A stretch of 64,000 nt of DNA from Setomelanomma holmii (GCA_010015745.1 ML978156.1:231635-295634); one strand, 5' to 3'. Shown: positions 1 to 12,227, counted from the first letter of the stretch. Translations and numbers: made by a program. The notes: generated by a model from the letters alone, not told the origin.

Positions 1-96
1 GATGGTGGTGTTGACGGGATGGTGGTGTTGACGGGATGGTGGTGTTGACGGGATGGTGGTGTTGACGGGATGGTGGTGTTGACGGGATGGTGGTGG
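1..96. repeat. 17-bp minisatellite, about 5.5 copies
   Basis: The unit ATGGTGGTGTTGACGGG repeats head to tail five times without change from position 2 to 86, then breaks off in a partial sixth copy at 87-96. It touches the left edge, so the full array may be longer. Because 17 is not a multiple of three, an array inside a reading frame would shift frame with every copy, so it is probably non-coding. Confidence 0.95.
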
Positions 97-359
97 AACA
101 CGTTATGAATCTCTTGGTACGAGTCAATGTCCTCTCCTTGAGGTGAACTTCCAAGAATTTGGTGAATCAGTATCATCTTTTCTGCGTTACACTGCTGAAG
201 GAACAGCCATCGAGAGCGGGTCCGTCGCGTGCAAGACACGAGGCTCGCGTAGCGATAGCCTCGGTCAATGACATCAACCCCTCCGACTCCCAAGCTCAAT
301 TCTACGCGCAACCCATGAGACCAACAGCATGGCTGCGCCAAAGCAAAGCCATTGCGAAT
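97..359. other. upstream region of the Nudix gene
   Basis: This stretch lies between the minisatellite and the Nudix start. Open frames here show no family resemblance. An in-frame ATG at 315 could extend the Nudix protein by 15 residues; I prefer the ATG at 360 because it gives a conventional N-terminus. Confidence 0.5.
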
Positions 360-1460
360 ATGGCACTCTCGCAATCTTCTGTGGTATGTCTCCAAGTTAC
401 CTCCGGGCGGCAGCGTGACGTTACGGTCCATTCACCCCCACCATATCTCTGCAATACTTGCGAGCTCGACTAACATTTTGCACAGCAGGCGCTCACGCGC
501 CTTCGCGCATATAAGCCACCACCGACTCAATGGTACAACTGTCCGCTCACTCGACGCGCTGCCGTACTGATCCTCCTATTCCCGGATCGCCATGGTGAAC
601 TCAAAGTCGTCCTCACAATGCGAAGCGCAAAGCTTAACACTTATGCCGGACAAGCAGCTTTTCCAGGTGGCAAGGCAGACACTCTTGGGGAGTCGCCATG
701 GGACACTGCAAGACGTGAAGCATACGAAGAAATCGGACTACCCACGGACGAAGAGAAATTGAGAGGGTTCAAGGTCGAACACTTGTGCGAGTTGCCCGCA
801 AATTTAGCGAAGACGGAACTCGGTGTACGGCCCTGTGTCGCATTCTTGTGTCCTGCTTCTGCATCCTCATACGCGCCGACGTCGTCCTCTTCTGCAGATG
901 AACCATCCGTGGAAGAGAAGCTGATTCCTCGCCTCGATCCAAAGGAAGTCGCTGCTGTTTTCACTGCGCCATTCCATTCATTCCTGCGCAAGACATGGAC
1001 AGGCGAGGGACCTGGGCCGGTGCAAAAGGATGGCAGGCCTGAGAAATGGTACAGAGGGAGTTGGACGGATTGGCATGAGTCGAGGTGGAGAATGCACAAT
1101 TTCTACATCCCGCGGCCTCCTGCGTCGCCTACTTCGTTGCTCAAGAATCCCTCTCGAGCGAATGCAGTGAGTGGGCCAGAACCAACGCCTCATTCAGGAC
1201 TACCAGAAGGGGACGATCCGCGACCGGAGCCCTCTGCACTTAACGCCCTGACCACGTTCCGCGTGTTTGGCATGACAGCGCGAATACTGGTAGATGCAGC
1301 GAGGGTAGCATATGGAGAGGAGCCGGAGTTTGAGCATAATAGTCATCATGGGGACGAGGAAATGATTGGGAGGTTGTTGAAGATGGGGAGGCTGAGTGAG
1401 GTGAGAAAGAAAGGGGAGGAGCTGACGAAGGAGGTGTTGAGGCAGGCGAGTAAGTTGTGA
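360..1460 (+). CDS. peroxisomal coenzyme A diphosphatase, Nudix family (Pcd1-like)
   Basis: The gene is read as join(360..383, 486..1460), 332 aa. Exon 1 gives MALSQSSV. The intron has a GTATGT donor, a CTAAC branch site and a TTTTGCACAG acceptor and joins in phase 0. Exon 2 opens with QALTRLRAYKPPP and RRAAVLILLFPD, the normal start of the CoA-type Nudix fold. The Nudix box lies near residues 67-93 (AFPGGK, then REAYEEIGL). The protein ends in SKL, a canonical type 1 peroxisomal targeting signal. Pcd1 homologues cut CoA and oxidised CoA to phosphopantetheine and 3',5'-ADP in peroxisomes. A low-complexity insert follows near residue 130. The family call is firm; the exact first codon is less so. 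Confidence 0.9.
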
Positions 1461-1816
1461 TGAGGATATATAGACGGCTAGGATTGAGTTGGTCTGTATA
1501 GAAGCAGAGTAGAGGTGTGGACACTACAGCTGTATAGACTACGGTGACTAAATGGTCCGATGACCTGAAGTAGCAGTTGCTCGATGGTGAAGACCCTGGT
1601 TGACAACAAATAACGACAACCTTGACATTCACCTCAAGTCGCGCGCTACTGCCAATCTAGGGCTAGGATGAATTAGGTTAACATGATCTAAAGGGTAGTG
1701 ATGTGTTTCTGAACTGAAGCGACACTTTAAGCGCCAAGAGCCTCTAAGGTTTGAGGCTCTTCCACCCAAACTCGCGGTATCTGTAAACGTACACTTATCC
1801 AAGCGACACCGGCACA
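1461..1816. other. intergenic, Nudix 3' end to bub2 5' end
   Basis: This short spacer separates two plus-strand genes. It must hold the terminator of the first and the promoter of the second. I see no clear motif or real open frame. Confidence 0.4.
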
Positions 1817-2950
1817 ATGACGAACCTGGATATGCTCCTGCTCAAGGGAGCGTCCTCAAAGAATCGAGAGGAAGGACTACAAGAATTGCGCTATGCAATC
1901 CTCACAAAAGGCATTCCCGCGAACAGCGAGGGCATGGTACGCCCGAAGCACTCTCCAACTTTCATTCGCGCAGTGCGCATACTCTACAATTGAGACTGAC
2001 ATCCTCCTCCAGTCCGAACTCCGCATCTACATCTGGCTCATCCTGCTCAACGCGCCCGTCACTAAAACCGACATCTACCTCGACCTCGTGCGCCAGGGCG
2101 CATCCCCCGCCCACGCCAAAATCCAAAACGACACCTTCCGCACCTTCCAAGGCGATCCGCTGTTCCGCCGTCGCGTCACGCAGAACAGCATAACCCGTGT
2201 TCTCAACGCCGTCGCGTGGCGCCTCAACGACGCGCACGAGGCGCGCGTCAATGGATGGCAGTCGCCGCCTACACTCAGCGAGTTTGGCGGCAGTCCGGAC
2301 ACGAGCTTCATGAGCAGGCACAGTATGACGGCCGGCACGCGGACGGAAGCAAGCACGACGAACGATGCGGAACAAATTGGGTATGTGCAGGGCATGAATG
2401 TGCTTTGCGGACCATTTCTATACGCCTCGAGAAGTGAGGTCGAAGCTTTCACGGGCTTCGAGGCACTCATCACACGTGAGTGTCCTGGGTACGTGCGCGG
2501 GAGCATGGAGGGCGTGCACAAGGGTCTCGCACTCGTCGACCACGTGCTGGAAGTCGTGGATCCGAAGCTATTCGCGCATTTGATGGCGCATCATATGCAG
2601 GCCAAGATTTACGCATTCGCGTCGGTGCTGACGATGAGCGCGTGCACACCGCCGCTGCCGGAGGTGTTGTGTCTCTGGGACTTTTTATTTGCATATGGGC
2701 CGCATTTGAATGTGCTGTGTATTGTGGCGCAGTTGGTGCTGATTAGGACGGAGATTTTGAATAGTCCGAGGTATGTAAATTCTTCTTGAAGAAGGGTTGT
2801 ATGGGAGGATTGCTAATGCTGGACAGTCCGAATCAGATTCTGAGGAATTTGCCGAGTCTAAGAGCGAAGGATATTATTGCGGTGGCGACGAGCTTTGCGG
2901 GCAAAATTCCGGAAGATATGTTTAGGGAGATTATTGAGCATGCGAAGTGA
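1817..2950 (+). CDS. bub2: mitotic checkpoint GTPase-activating protein Bub2/Cdc16 (TBC domain)
   Basis: The gene is read as join(1817..1936, 2013..2770, 2827..2950), 333 aa, close to yeast Bub2 (about 306 aa). Intron 1 (GTACGC..CTCCAG, phase 0) joins EGM to SELRIYIWLILL; intron 2 (GTATGT..GGACAG) joins NSPS to PNQILRNLPSL. Both catalytic fingers of TBC GAPs are visible: the arginine finger IQNDTFR (R83) and the glutamine finger YVQGMN (Q166). The C-terminal NLPSLRAKDII is characteristic of Bub2/Cdc16/ByrA. With Bfa1/Byr4 it would inactivate the Tem1/Spg1 GTPase at the spindle pole body and so restrain mitotic exit and septation. A Ser/Thr-rich insert at about 123-158 separates the two finger motifs. 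Confidence 0.93.
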
Positions 2951-4061
2951 AGCACTGGCAGGTTTGGGATACGGAGGTCCAATATTATGACTTTCACGAT
3001 TGTACGATACTCACGATTTGCATGGCAAAAGCATAATTTAGGTGTTTGGCGTCTTGTTCGAGCTTTGAACTACACAATGGAAAAGCCATTTGCAGTAGCT
3101 GTTTGTCTCCCTTAGACCCGATGGTTCGTCTAATATGCTTCATGAATATCGGTGCTATGCCATGCTCGTATGTTGTAACTTCGCAATTCTACACTCCGAT
3201 TCAAATACTCACTCTCAAGCCCCATATAGCTACGAAGAGGCTGGACAGTAAGAAAAATTCAGAAAATCGCCCCAAAACAAGATTATGGCTTTCTGGATAG
3301 TTGCAAATCTGTATGACGACGAAATTTCGTACTAACAACGCGTAGAATACATTAATAACTCAGGTATGGTACAAGAGTGGTCCAACCTCGGTATAGAGCG
3401 AAATTCTTCGGCCTCATCTGAAACTTTACGAACATAACAATATGGACACAATAGTCTCAGAATTGAAGTGACCAGGATACCCAGGATGGTCCCTTGTGTA
3501 CTTTATCTCTTGTTGAAGTCGTCGTCGATGCGAACATCGAATTCACACGTATCAACAACTACTTTAGCACCAACTGATGCTTCAGAAGACATGCTCACGC
3601 GACACGACCAGAGCGTAACAACTTTTGGTGAACATCAAGAGAGTATTTCTGTCACGAGAAAACATGTTTGATACTCAAAAGCAGCTTCGCGGTGATTTTC
3701 GCGACTATCTTATTTGTCAATACGCATGTTCGCGCGTGCAACCTTTACGCGATGCCATATCGGTGGTCCGAAAGCGGCATAGCTCGCTAGAGTTGGTAAG
3801 AACTTTGGGGTTTGACGCAATCGGGCGGAAGTGGCGCTCGTCTTAGACATCCATGGGGTTCGCGAACGCTGAACCACTTCCGATCGCAGCTGCTCCCCTC
3901 TTCAACCACCTCGACACCGTCTTCTCGCTCGCATCAGCACGTTAGTCTACCTGCTGTATTCATCGCAGCTACGTTGCATAACATCCCGGGCCCACGCCCT
4001 TTATCGTCCCCATCGCGACGTCGATTGCCTGAGTGCGCCGCCGCGCTCCGATACCGCCAGG
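2951..4061. other. intergenic, about 1.1 kb
   Basis: This lies between the bub2 stop and the zinc transporter start. Open frames are short, overlapping and without recognisable motifs. The pyrimidine-rich 200 bp before 4062 look like a fungal promoter and 5' UTR. Confidence 0.4.
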
Positions 4062-5735
4062 ATGGCGCTCTCCAAGTCGACGCGTATTATGATACTGCTG
4101 GGGATTGATACGGCTTTCTTCTTCCTGGAGTTGATCGTAGGGTATGCCGTGCATTCTCTGGCTCTCGTTGCAGACTCCTTTCACATGGTTTGTCATTTCA
4201 CAATCCCCACCACGATCAGCCACTAACCCTGACTCCAGTTGAACGATGTCATATCACTTCTTGTCGGGCTATGGGCAGTAAAGGTCGCGAACCAGAAGAC
4301 GAGCTCCAAGACATACACCTACGGCTGGCAGCGAGCAGAGACTCTTGGTGCGCTTGTCAACGGTGTCTTCCTTGTGGCGCTGTGCCTTTCCATCTTCCTC
4401 GAAGCGATTCAGCGATTTGTCGAACCACAAGAAGTCTCGCACCCGAAGCTGGTCCTCATCGTGGGCTCTTTCGGACTGGCATCGAACATCGTCGGTCTTT
4501 TCCTCTTCCACGATCACGGCCACGGCCATGGCGGACACTCGCACGGGCACGACGAACATTCAGCTGCTGAGGAGGGCCACGCTCACGAACACGGCATCGA
4601 TGAGCATGACCACGCGGTCGCTGATGAGCGTGGAAACATCGCAGATGTGCTACCTCAGAACCGCATTGGCTTCCCATCGAACCTTACGCAAACACCACAA
4701 AAGTCTGGCGAAGTCACATTTGCGCCCCAAAGCGGACGCCGCCGCTCCTCTGTTTCTGGAAAGAAGGCAAAGCGCCATCACAGGTCAGCCTCGCGTGGTT
4801 ACTCGACTCTGGATGAGATTTATGTCCATCCTTCGTCGTTCAGGAACAGCATCATCGAATCTGGGCGAGTACATGACGAAGCAGATGACGAGGACGACAG
4901 TGATGACGCCGCGGTAGAACTACCAACAGAACAATCGCCTCTACTTGCAAAGCCACAGAGCAACGGATCGCAAGCACAGAACGGCTCGGCAAAGGCAAAG
5001 GACTGCCACAAAGGTCACAATCACAATCAGCCGAAAGAGCAGAAGTCTGGCGGTGGCGGCCATGGTCATTCTCATGGCGACCTGAACATGCGTGGCGTGT
5101 TCCTCCACGTTATGGGAGATGCCTTAGGTAACATCGGTGTCATCGGCACAGCACTCTTCATATGGCTTACCGACTACTCATGGAGGTTCTATGCCGACCC
5201 GTTAGTGTCCCTGATCATCACAGTCATCATCCTGCTTTCCGCTATTCCTCTATGCAAGGCTGCGTCCCGCATCTTGCTTCAAGCAGTTCCCGAACATTTG
5301 TCCATCGACGACATCAAGGAGGACATTACTGACCTTGATGGCATTGTCTCCTGCCATCATCTGCACGTGTGGCAGCTGTCGGATACCAAGCTCATCGCCT
5401 CGCTCCACGTCCAAGTTGACTTCGACTTCAAGGGTGATGGCTCAGCGCGCTACATGGACCTCGCCCGACAGATCCGCCTATGTCTCCACGAGTATGGTAT
5501 TCACTCTTCCACAATCCAGCCAGAGTTCTGCCTCGACAAGAACCACGACCACTCAGCAGCCCCATCAGACGAGAGCAGCGACGAAGCTGCCAACAGAAGC
5601 AAGAATCCAAGCGTGAGGGGTGGTCAGGATGCATGTCTCTTGGAATGTCCAGACAGCTGCGGTAACGCAAAGCAATGCTGCGAACCTGGCGCCAAGGGGT
5701 GCAATGCCAGCAATGGCGGTTCATCCTCGTCATAA
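4062..5735 (+). CDS. CDF-family zinc transporter, Zrc1/Cot1-like, vacuolar type
   Basis: The gene is read as join(4062..4187, 4239..5735), 540 aa. Exon 1 ends ADSFHM and exon 2 begins LNDVISLL, so the join rebuilds the first metal site HMLND (an HxxxD motif, residues 41-45) in TM2. The second site is HVMGD in TM5 (about 332-336). Between TM4 and TM5 lies a long His-rich loop with two clusters (about 135-155 and 280-300), typical of Zrc1/Cot1. The C-terminal cytosolic domain (HHLHVWQLSD) is followed by a Cys-rich tail with CLLEC, CGNAKQCC and a last C. Family members exchange protons for Zn2+ (or Co2+) into the vacuole and confer metal tolerance. The His pair favours zinc over manganese. Confidence 0.94.
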
Positions 5736-7581
5736 CAGTCCTTTCTTTCTTCTTCGTGTACGATTGTCAGCTTCGTGTATTTAACAATATTCACCATATA
5801 ATTTAGGGCGCACACTCTGTTGCGCTTTTCTTTTGTCATTGTTGTAAGCTTTCCTCTATCGAAGCTGGATGGTCTGGAGGTCTCCTGTCCACGCAGGCCA
5901 GTCGGACTGAGGGGGTCTGTCATACTGTACGATTTGCATCGTAGAATTCCGGAGCTGAGCTACGTAGGGATACGGTCATATCCTCAATAGAACATTATGC
6001 CACAGAGGGTAGAAATGATTGATTTGTCGTCTTCGTATCCTTATCTGCACCTTTCAGCGAATCCACAACTCTCCACGCCACCAGGAACGACTCCTTGTCA
6101 CTTTGGGGACAACACCCCGGTGCTGACGATGCGGGACCTCAGTGGCCGTGTGCTCGGTAATGGCTCCACATGTCTCATGCACGCGAACGCCGAACAGCCT
6201 TCCAGAAGACTGGAAACTGGCTCGGGCAACACGCTATCCCCGGTCTAAACCCGCTTATACCCACAGTACCCGCTCGGCTGATGGGCTTGTTTGCGCCTTC
6301 ACATTCGCACCTTCTATTCCAGGCTTGGCGTTTCTGTCGTTGGCACAATGGGATTTGCTGTGCCTGTCATTTGCGTATTTCGCGCAAGCTGGTTAGCTGC
6401 GTAGATGTATTGATGGGATGCCTTGAAAATGGTCAGACGATTGTCTGGCGGCTACGTGCGAGATTCGCCTCCAAGGGGTGCTTGCACGAATGCCGACGAT
6501 TGAAGGTGTAAGGCGCCTTGTTGGACGAGGAGAGAGTCGCCTCTATCAGTATCGTCTCAAAAGCAGTCTCTCCACGAATGAGAGTCAGCAGAGCATGAGG
6601 CACACGAGTGATATGCGCGCTCCTTACTCGAGCGGTAATCGTTCGTAAGCACGGGCTGCCACCGCCGTCTCAAACGAGCTTGTCCAGGCGAGATCAACGA
6701 AGTGACCAACGGACTCCACAGCGGGTGACTATCAATCTCATTCACCCACCGGTCGGTCGAGTCCGAGCCCGACGTTGTCGCGAGCCGAGGCGTTGTCGCA
6801 TTTTTGGATGAATTACCGTTTTTGGTGGGGATTCGGCATGGCAAATTTTCTTGCACGGCGCGGCGATGGAGTGGAAGTTTTGCTAGCGATGAATCGCAGG
6901 TGAGGAACACCAACGTGTGAGATCCGAAGTCTTCCTATCTGGTGGCTCTTCGTTCTGCAATTCTGCTCTATCGTGCAATGAACGTCACTGTCCAATATGC
7001 GCAAAGACACGGCATAGGACAATCGATATACGAAGCCCAGGGTCGCTAATGTCTCTCTGCACCTATCACCACGCGTCCGTTTCAAACTATCCCGGCACTC
7101 CGGCACCTCCGTCATGCATTCATCCAACAGCGTTTTGCAATCACCCACGTAAGATCGTAAGATCGCCAGACATATTCACCGAGTTTGGCAGGTGGTCTGC
7201 AGATACTTTGCGCTCCAGCGAATCGGATGGAGCAGCGCCGGGCAAGGTTGTGGAAGCGTGTGGCGGGACCAAGCCGCCAAGGTAAAGCTTTGCAGCGGTC
7301 GTCTACACACTTCGGGTTAAGTGGCGCTCTATCAAGACGTTACATCGTCTGGCGCGGTGCTTGTGGATGCTTGGTCCTGCAAGCCCTGGAGAGGCGACGG
7401 CCAGTCGCGTAGGTGGCTAGCCCGACGACTGCAGGGCAGGTGAAGGGGTGCGTGTGGGTTAAATATGGAGGGGTGGGAACCCTGAGAGCGCGCTTCAGGT
7501 GTTTCTGGAACTTTCTTAAACAGAATTGCCCTGCTGATCGTTGATACAGTCTTGAGTTGCGACTGAGACTTTGAAGCAAAC
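5736..7581. other. intergenic, about 1.85 kb
   Basis: No gene is supported here. Several open frames of 80-120 codons occur on both strands (for example 6170-6511, 6557-6913 and 6917-7285), but they overlap, lack splice partners and resemble no family I know. The last few hundred bases should contain the promoter of the peptide transporter. Confidence 0.4.
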
Positions 7582-9544
7582 ATGGCGCACGCACAGGAGA
7601 CTACTGCGTAAGTTGCATCGCACTGTACCTTGTTTACGGATTGCTAATATCACACAGTGCGCAACAGCTAGTGCATGCGCAAGCTGAGGCAGATCAAAAG
7701 CCGCATCTCTTCGGCGCATCTTTGAATGACGCCAACGTCGGTGCCAATGTGCACGTCGACCACGATCCAGAGAAACGTGACCCTAGCCACAGCTCTGGTG
7801 CCTCTGTACGCGCCGGCATCGAGGAAGACGATGGCCTCGGTGGTGTCAAGCCTACCGCAGAAGAGCTCAAGACCCTTCGCAAGGTCGGCGAGCCTCTTCC
7901 CAAGGCTGCCCTCTTGGTCGCTATTGTCGAACTCTGCGAGCGCTTCACCTACTATGGCGCCCAAGGTCTCTTCCAGAATTACATTGCGCGTCCGCGCGAT
8001 GGAAGCCTCGGTCGTGGTGCTCTAGGCATGGGTCACAAGGGTGCTACAGGTCTCGGCACTTTCTTCCAATTCTGGTGCTATGTTACTCCCATTCTCGGTG
8101 CTAGTAAGTTCGTCCCTACATTGCCGAATAGAGTGTCACATATTGACAAACTCCAGTTATTGCTGATCAGTATCTCGGAAAGTACAACACCATCGTCATC
8201 TTCTGCTTCGTCTACATGGCTGGTTTGCTCATCCTGACTTGCACATCCATCCCGTCCGCTCTCGATCACGGTGCCGGTCTCGGTGGATTCATCGCTGCTG
8301 TTATCGTCATCGGTCTTGGAACCGGTGGTATCAAGAGCAATGTCGCGCCCCTGATTGCCGATCAATACAAGAGAAGGCAGATGGTCATCGGTCACGACGA
8401 CAAAACTGGTGAGCGCGTTATCATTGATCCCGCGATCACTATCCAGAGGATCTATATGATCTTTTACTGGTGCATCAACGTTGGTTCTTTGTCCCTGCTT
8501 GCTACTCCCTACATGGAGCGTGACACCGACTTCTGGTCTGCCTTCCTGCTGTGTCTGTGCGTCTTCCTTGTTGGCACACTCGTCCTGGTTCTCGGCCGCA
8601 AAGTATACGTCGTTCGCCCGCCGCAAGGGTCCATCATCACTGACGCCTTCCGCGTCATCTGGATGATGATCAAAAACCGCAAGATGGATGCCGCAAAGCC
8701 GTCGTACCAAGCCGGTCTCGGAAAGTCTTCCAACCTCCGTTGGGACGACCATTTCGTCGAGGAGGTCAAGCGTGCACTCATTGCTTGCCAGGTCTTTGCC
8801 TTTTACCCAGTCTACTGGGTCGTGTATGGCAATTTCAGCAACAACTTCGTCACACAGGCTGGACAGATGGACGGTCATGGCATTCCCAATGATCTGATGC
8901 AGAATTTCGATCCCATCGCTATCATCGTCTTCTTGCCGCTTGTCGACCAGTTCCTCATGCCCTTCCTCCGCAAGAAGAGGATCCCATTCCCACCGATCAA
9001 TCGTATCGTGGCTGGATTCTGGATTGCGTCTCTTGCCATGGTCTACGCCGCCGTCATCCAGTACTACATCTACCAGGCTGGTCCTTGCTACGGCCACCCA
9101 CTTTGCGACGCTGCGACTGATGCCAACGGTGTCATCCAGGGTAATAACATCCACATTGCCACCCAAACCGGCGCATACATGCTCATCGGTATCTCTGAGA
9201 TCTTCGCGTCCGTCACCGGTCTCGAGTACGCTTACACCAAGGCTCCTCCCAGCATGAAGTCCTTCGTGCAGTCAATGTACCTGCTCACCAACGCTTTCGG
9301 ATCCGCTATCTCTGAGGCCTTGAACCCGCTTCTGTACGACCCTGCGATTCAGTGGATGTTTGTTGGTTTGGCTATTGCGTCATTCATTACTGGATGCTTG
9401 ATCTGGATCATCTTCCACCACTTGAACGAGCATGAGGACGATATGAATGCTTTGGACCAGGATTACGACAAGGACCCAACTCTCAGGCGTAGCAGCGTTC
9501 ATGGCGAGCGCACTGTTGGTCTTCACGAGGATGAGAAGGTTTAG
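7582..9544 (+). CDS. ptr2: proton-coupled oligopeptide transporter, Ptr2/POT family
   Basis: The gene is read as join(7582..7607, 7658..8103, 8157..9544), 619 aa, the usual length. Exon 1 is only 26 nt (MAHAQETTA). Intron 2 (GTAAGT..CTCCAG) joins PILGA to IIADQYLGKYNT. The POT signature is clear: ELCERFTYYG with the ExxER motif near residue 100, and later GTGGIKSNVAPLIADQY. About 12 membrane segments follow, with a long hydrophilic N-terminus and a charged tail. The protein should import di- and tripeptides across the plasma membrane with protons. The splice joins restore continuous family sequence, so I am confident of the model. Confidence 0.95.
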
Positions 9545-10613
9545 ACATCATCATGATCATGATGATTCGGGCCAGTCCAAATGGAGGTAGCAAATGATAG
9601 GGGAATGAGAAGGCATGATCTCGATGATCATAGCCAGACGTTCGAATGAATGAGATGTTAGTCCTTGAACGATTGTTGCCAAACTTGCCGCCACCATATG
9701 TCTACCTAATCGTGCTTGCCCTGTCGACCTTCGTATACTACAAATGTCGTCTGTGCTATTTCACAGTACTCCATATAGCTTATGGCTATCCCAAAAAATG
9801 CAGCCGCGACCTAGAGAACACTTTCGAGAATAGAAGACTTTTGGCAAAATAATGATGGTAAGGCGAGACAAGCACCTCAGATATGCCAGAACGAAGTAAA
9901 TACTGATGGCGGTCAAAACAAGCTTTTACCTTAGCTCTACAGCCCCAGCCGTTGCATCCGTGCCGTGAGACGAGCTCGACCTTGCGATGGCCTCAGATCT
10001 GGGTTGAAAACATTCACAGCGGGTGTGGGCGGGCAAGGCGTGCTGCTGAGAACTGACCCTAACGCTTTGACCATGCCGCTAATTTCGATCCCTGCACTTC
10101 GAAACTGGGGGGTGCAGCTTGACCTCCAACAGCACGCTTCTTGCACCACATGTTAATTCTTCGCATCTTCTCCAAGTCAGCTTTAATGTTATTGAATGAC
10201 GCGGCCCTCGGTTTCCTCCAGCGCTTAGTAGCTGTTAGCCTGTACTATCATTACCCCTTTCGTTTTCAATACGAGACGGCTATCTTTTAGTTACCTTCTA
10301 GATCCGTATTGCTGCGCCAAATATAGACAGGAGTCATGTTACTTCACTAAGTTAGGACTGCTCTCGTATATGCCACACGGCTTCGTTGGCCTCTACGTCT
10401 TACACGACAAACATTCGCTCGCTGATTTCAAAATTTCGACTTCTGCCACGCTCGTTACGATTGCGTTCAACTGCTGAAAAGGGGGCCCAAGCACATTGTA
10501 CCAGCTGCACCCGCCCGCTGTACGAAACTACTCCTGAAGCGCATTTTGGGCTATTTCGACGCTCCAGAACATATCATTCTCGACAGAAGCAACTTTAATC
10601 AAGACCTTACAAG
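9545..10613. other. intergenic, about 1.07 kb, with a palindrome at its left end
   Basis: A perfect 20-bp palindrome, ATCATCATGATCATGATGAT (9547-9566), lies just behind the peptide transporter stop codon. The rest contains only short frames without recognisable content. Confidence 0.5.
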
Positions 10614-11285
10614 ATGTCGCGCTCAACACCATCAGCCACGCGCGCCACCCCAACACCAACAACGACCTACCCCTTTACCTACACAACCTACTCCACCTCC
10701 CTCTCCTCATCAAGCTTCTCCAAACCCACAGTCGTTCCATCAATGTTCCCCTTCAGCGCCGCTTTCTCTTGCTCCGCGAACTCTATCGCCACGCCGCTTC
10801 CCTCAAACCACCCCATCGACCCACCGCTTGGTCTAAAACCCGCATGCGTCATTTCCAACGCACGGGAAGTCAATGACCACGCTTTTTGGGACTTGTACGC
10901 GTGCTGCAAGGGTGGGGATATCAGTGCGTATGGGAGTCCGTACACATGTACAGCGGAGTGTGCGGTAGGGGATGGGCAGACGTGGCAGGAGCTGGGCGAG
11001 TGTTTGACTAAGAGGGCAGAGGTCGTGGTGTGTAAGCCTGCGTACGAGGAGATTGGGAGGAATCAGACGACGAGTAGTGTGGGGTCGAGCGCGACGGGGA
11101 GTACGAGGACGTCGGCGAGTGGGAGTGGGAGTGTGAGTGCAAGTGGAAGTGGAAGTGGTGCGCGGGCATCGGGGTCGACTGGTGCAGCGAGCACGGTGGG
11201 AGTTACTCATGTGAGGGGTGTGAAGGCTGCGGTTGGGATATTTGTGATGTTGGCAGTTGGGTCGGTGGCGGGTATGTTGTCGTAG
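10614..11285 (+). CDS. small Cys-rich, Ser/Gly-rich protein with a GPI-like C-terminus
   Basis: This is a single-exon frame of 223 aa that I cannot assign to a named family. A Ser/Thr/Pro-rich N-terminus (to about residue 50) is followed by a compact core with eight cysteines, including FWDLYACCKG, TCTAEC and GECL. A Ser/Gly/Ala-rich spacer (about 150-195) follows, then a short basic stretch and a hydrophobic end (AVGIFVMLAVGSVAGMLS). That order resembles GPI-anchored fungal cell-surface proteins. The N-terminus shows no clear signal peptide; an internal ATG at 10743 (MFPFSAAFSC) gives only a weak one, so the start may be wrong or an upstream exon may be missing. Function unknown. Confidence 0.6.
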   Translation: MSRSTPSATRATPTPTTTYPFTYTTYSTSLSSSSFSKPTVVPSMFPFSAAFSCSANSIATPLPSNHPIDPPLGLKPACVISNAREVNDHAFWDLYACCKGGDISAYGSPYTCTAECAVGDGQTWQELGECLTKRAEVVVCKPAYEEIGRNQTTSSVGSSATGSTRTSASGSGSVSASGSGSGARASGSTGAASTVGVTHVRGVKAAVGIFVMLAVGSVAGMLS

Positions 11286-12227
11286 GAAGAGCTGTGAGGC
11301 GTGTGACTGCACACAGAGCCTGAGTGAATTGGAACGCAGGTGAACACTGCAGAATATCTTTGACTTCAAGACGCCCCTAATGATTCTCCATCGAAGATAT
11401 TCTATTCAATTTTAAAGTAGCTTGGAACCCTTTCGAATGAGAAATAGTGCCTGCTAGTCTCCATCTTCCGCCTTCAGGACGACTACATCCATTCAAGAGC
11501 TGCCGCATTCGCACCAAGTGATTGAAGTACCTCAGCCTGCAGAATGATTCCCGAAGTGGCGTAAGACATTGGATGAACTCCGTCAAATCTGTCACTTCTG
11601 TTCGACAATTGAGATTACACGTCGGAGGGGCAAAAACGATGTCGAACACAGGTGGAATAGTAGAGAAGCACAGAAACTCCGAGAACTGATGACCGTGTTC
11701 ATGAATTGGTACAGTGCCAAATGTACCAGGACGCTTACCGTGACTGCCTTGCTTATATAAAAATGAGCTGCACGGGTGCTGGTCCACCCATAGTTGCACT
11801 TCAGCTCTCGCGGGCTTAGTTTTTCACCGAGCACACGGTTGTCGGCATCTTGTAGTAAATCAGTGCACTAGCGGATGAGAAGATGATAACGGACTGGGAT
11901 TGCGGCTGCCAATCTTGCTACTACAATTTCTTGTAAATACTGAAGAGTATCCCGAGGCCGCATTGCCTATGATTTTGAGCCTCTAAAGTCGTGTGTATAC
12001 CTTCAAGCAGTACTACAACACTTCAGTAACAGTCTTAGCATGACATGAATAAGTCGAGAGGCGTGAACAGTCCTCGTCGTATCCGCAGAGAGATACCAAT
12101 TCGAGTCAACATCTCGGTCCGCTCCTTAGCACATTGGGATGGTAACTGCTAAGGAAGCGCTCTATCAAGTACATATAAACTAATCCTCTTCCTCGACCAC
12201 ATGAGCTGCAGCGACAGTTTTCGGATG
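11286..12227. other. intergenic, about 0.94 kb
   Basis: The longest frame, 11377-11799 on the minus strand, has no recognisable motif or splice partner and I do not accept it as a gene. Confidence 0.4.

Noticed and set aside
8078..9166. 362-codon antisense frame inside the peptide transporter
   Set aside because: It is the complement of a strongly biased transporter frame, with no domain or promoter of its own.
11377..11799. 140-codon minus-strand frame as a small gene
   Set aside because: No domain, no conserved pattern and no plausible splice context.
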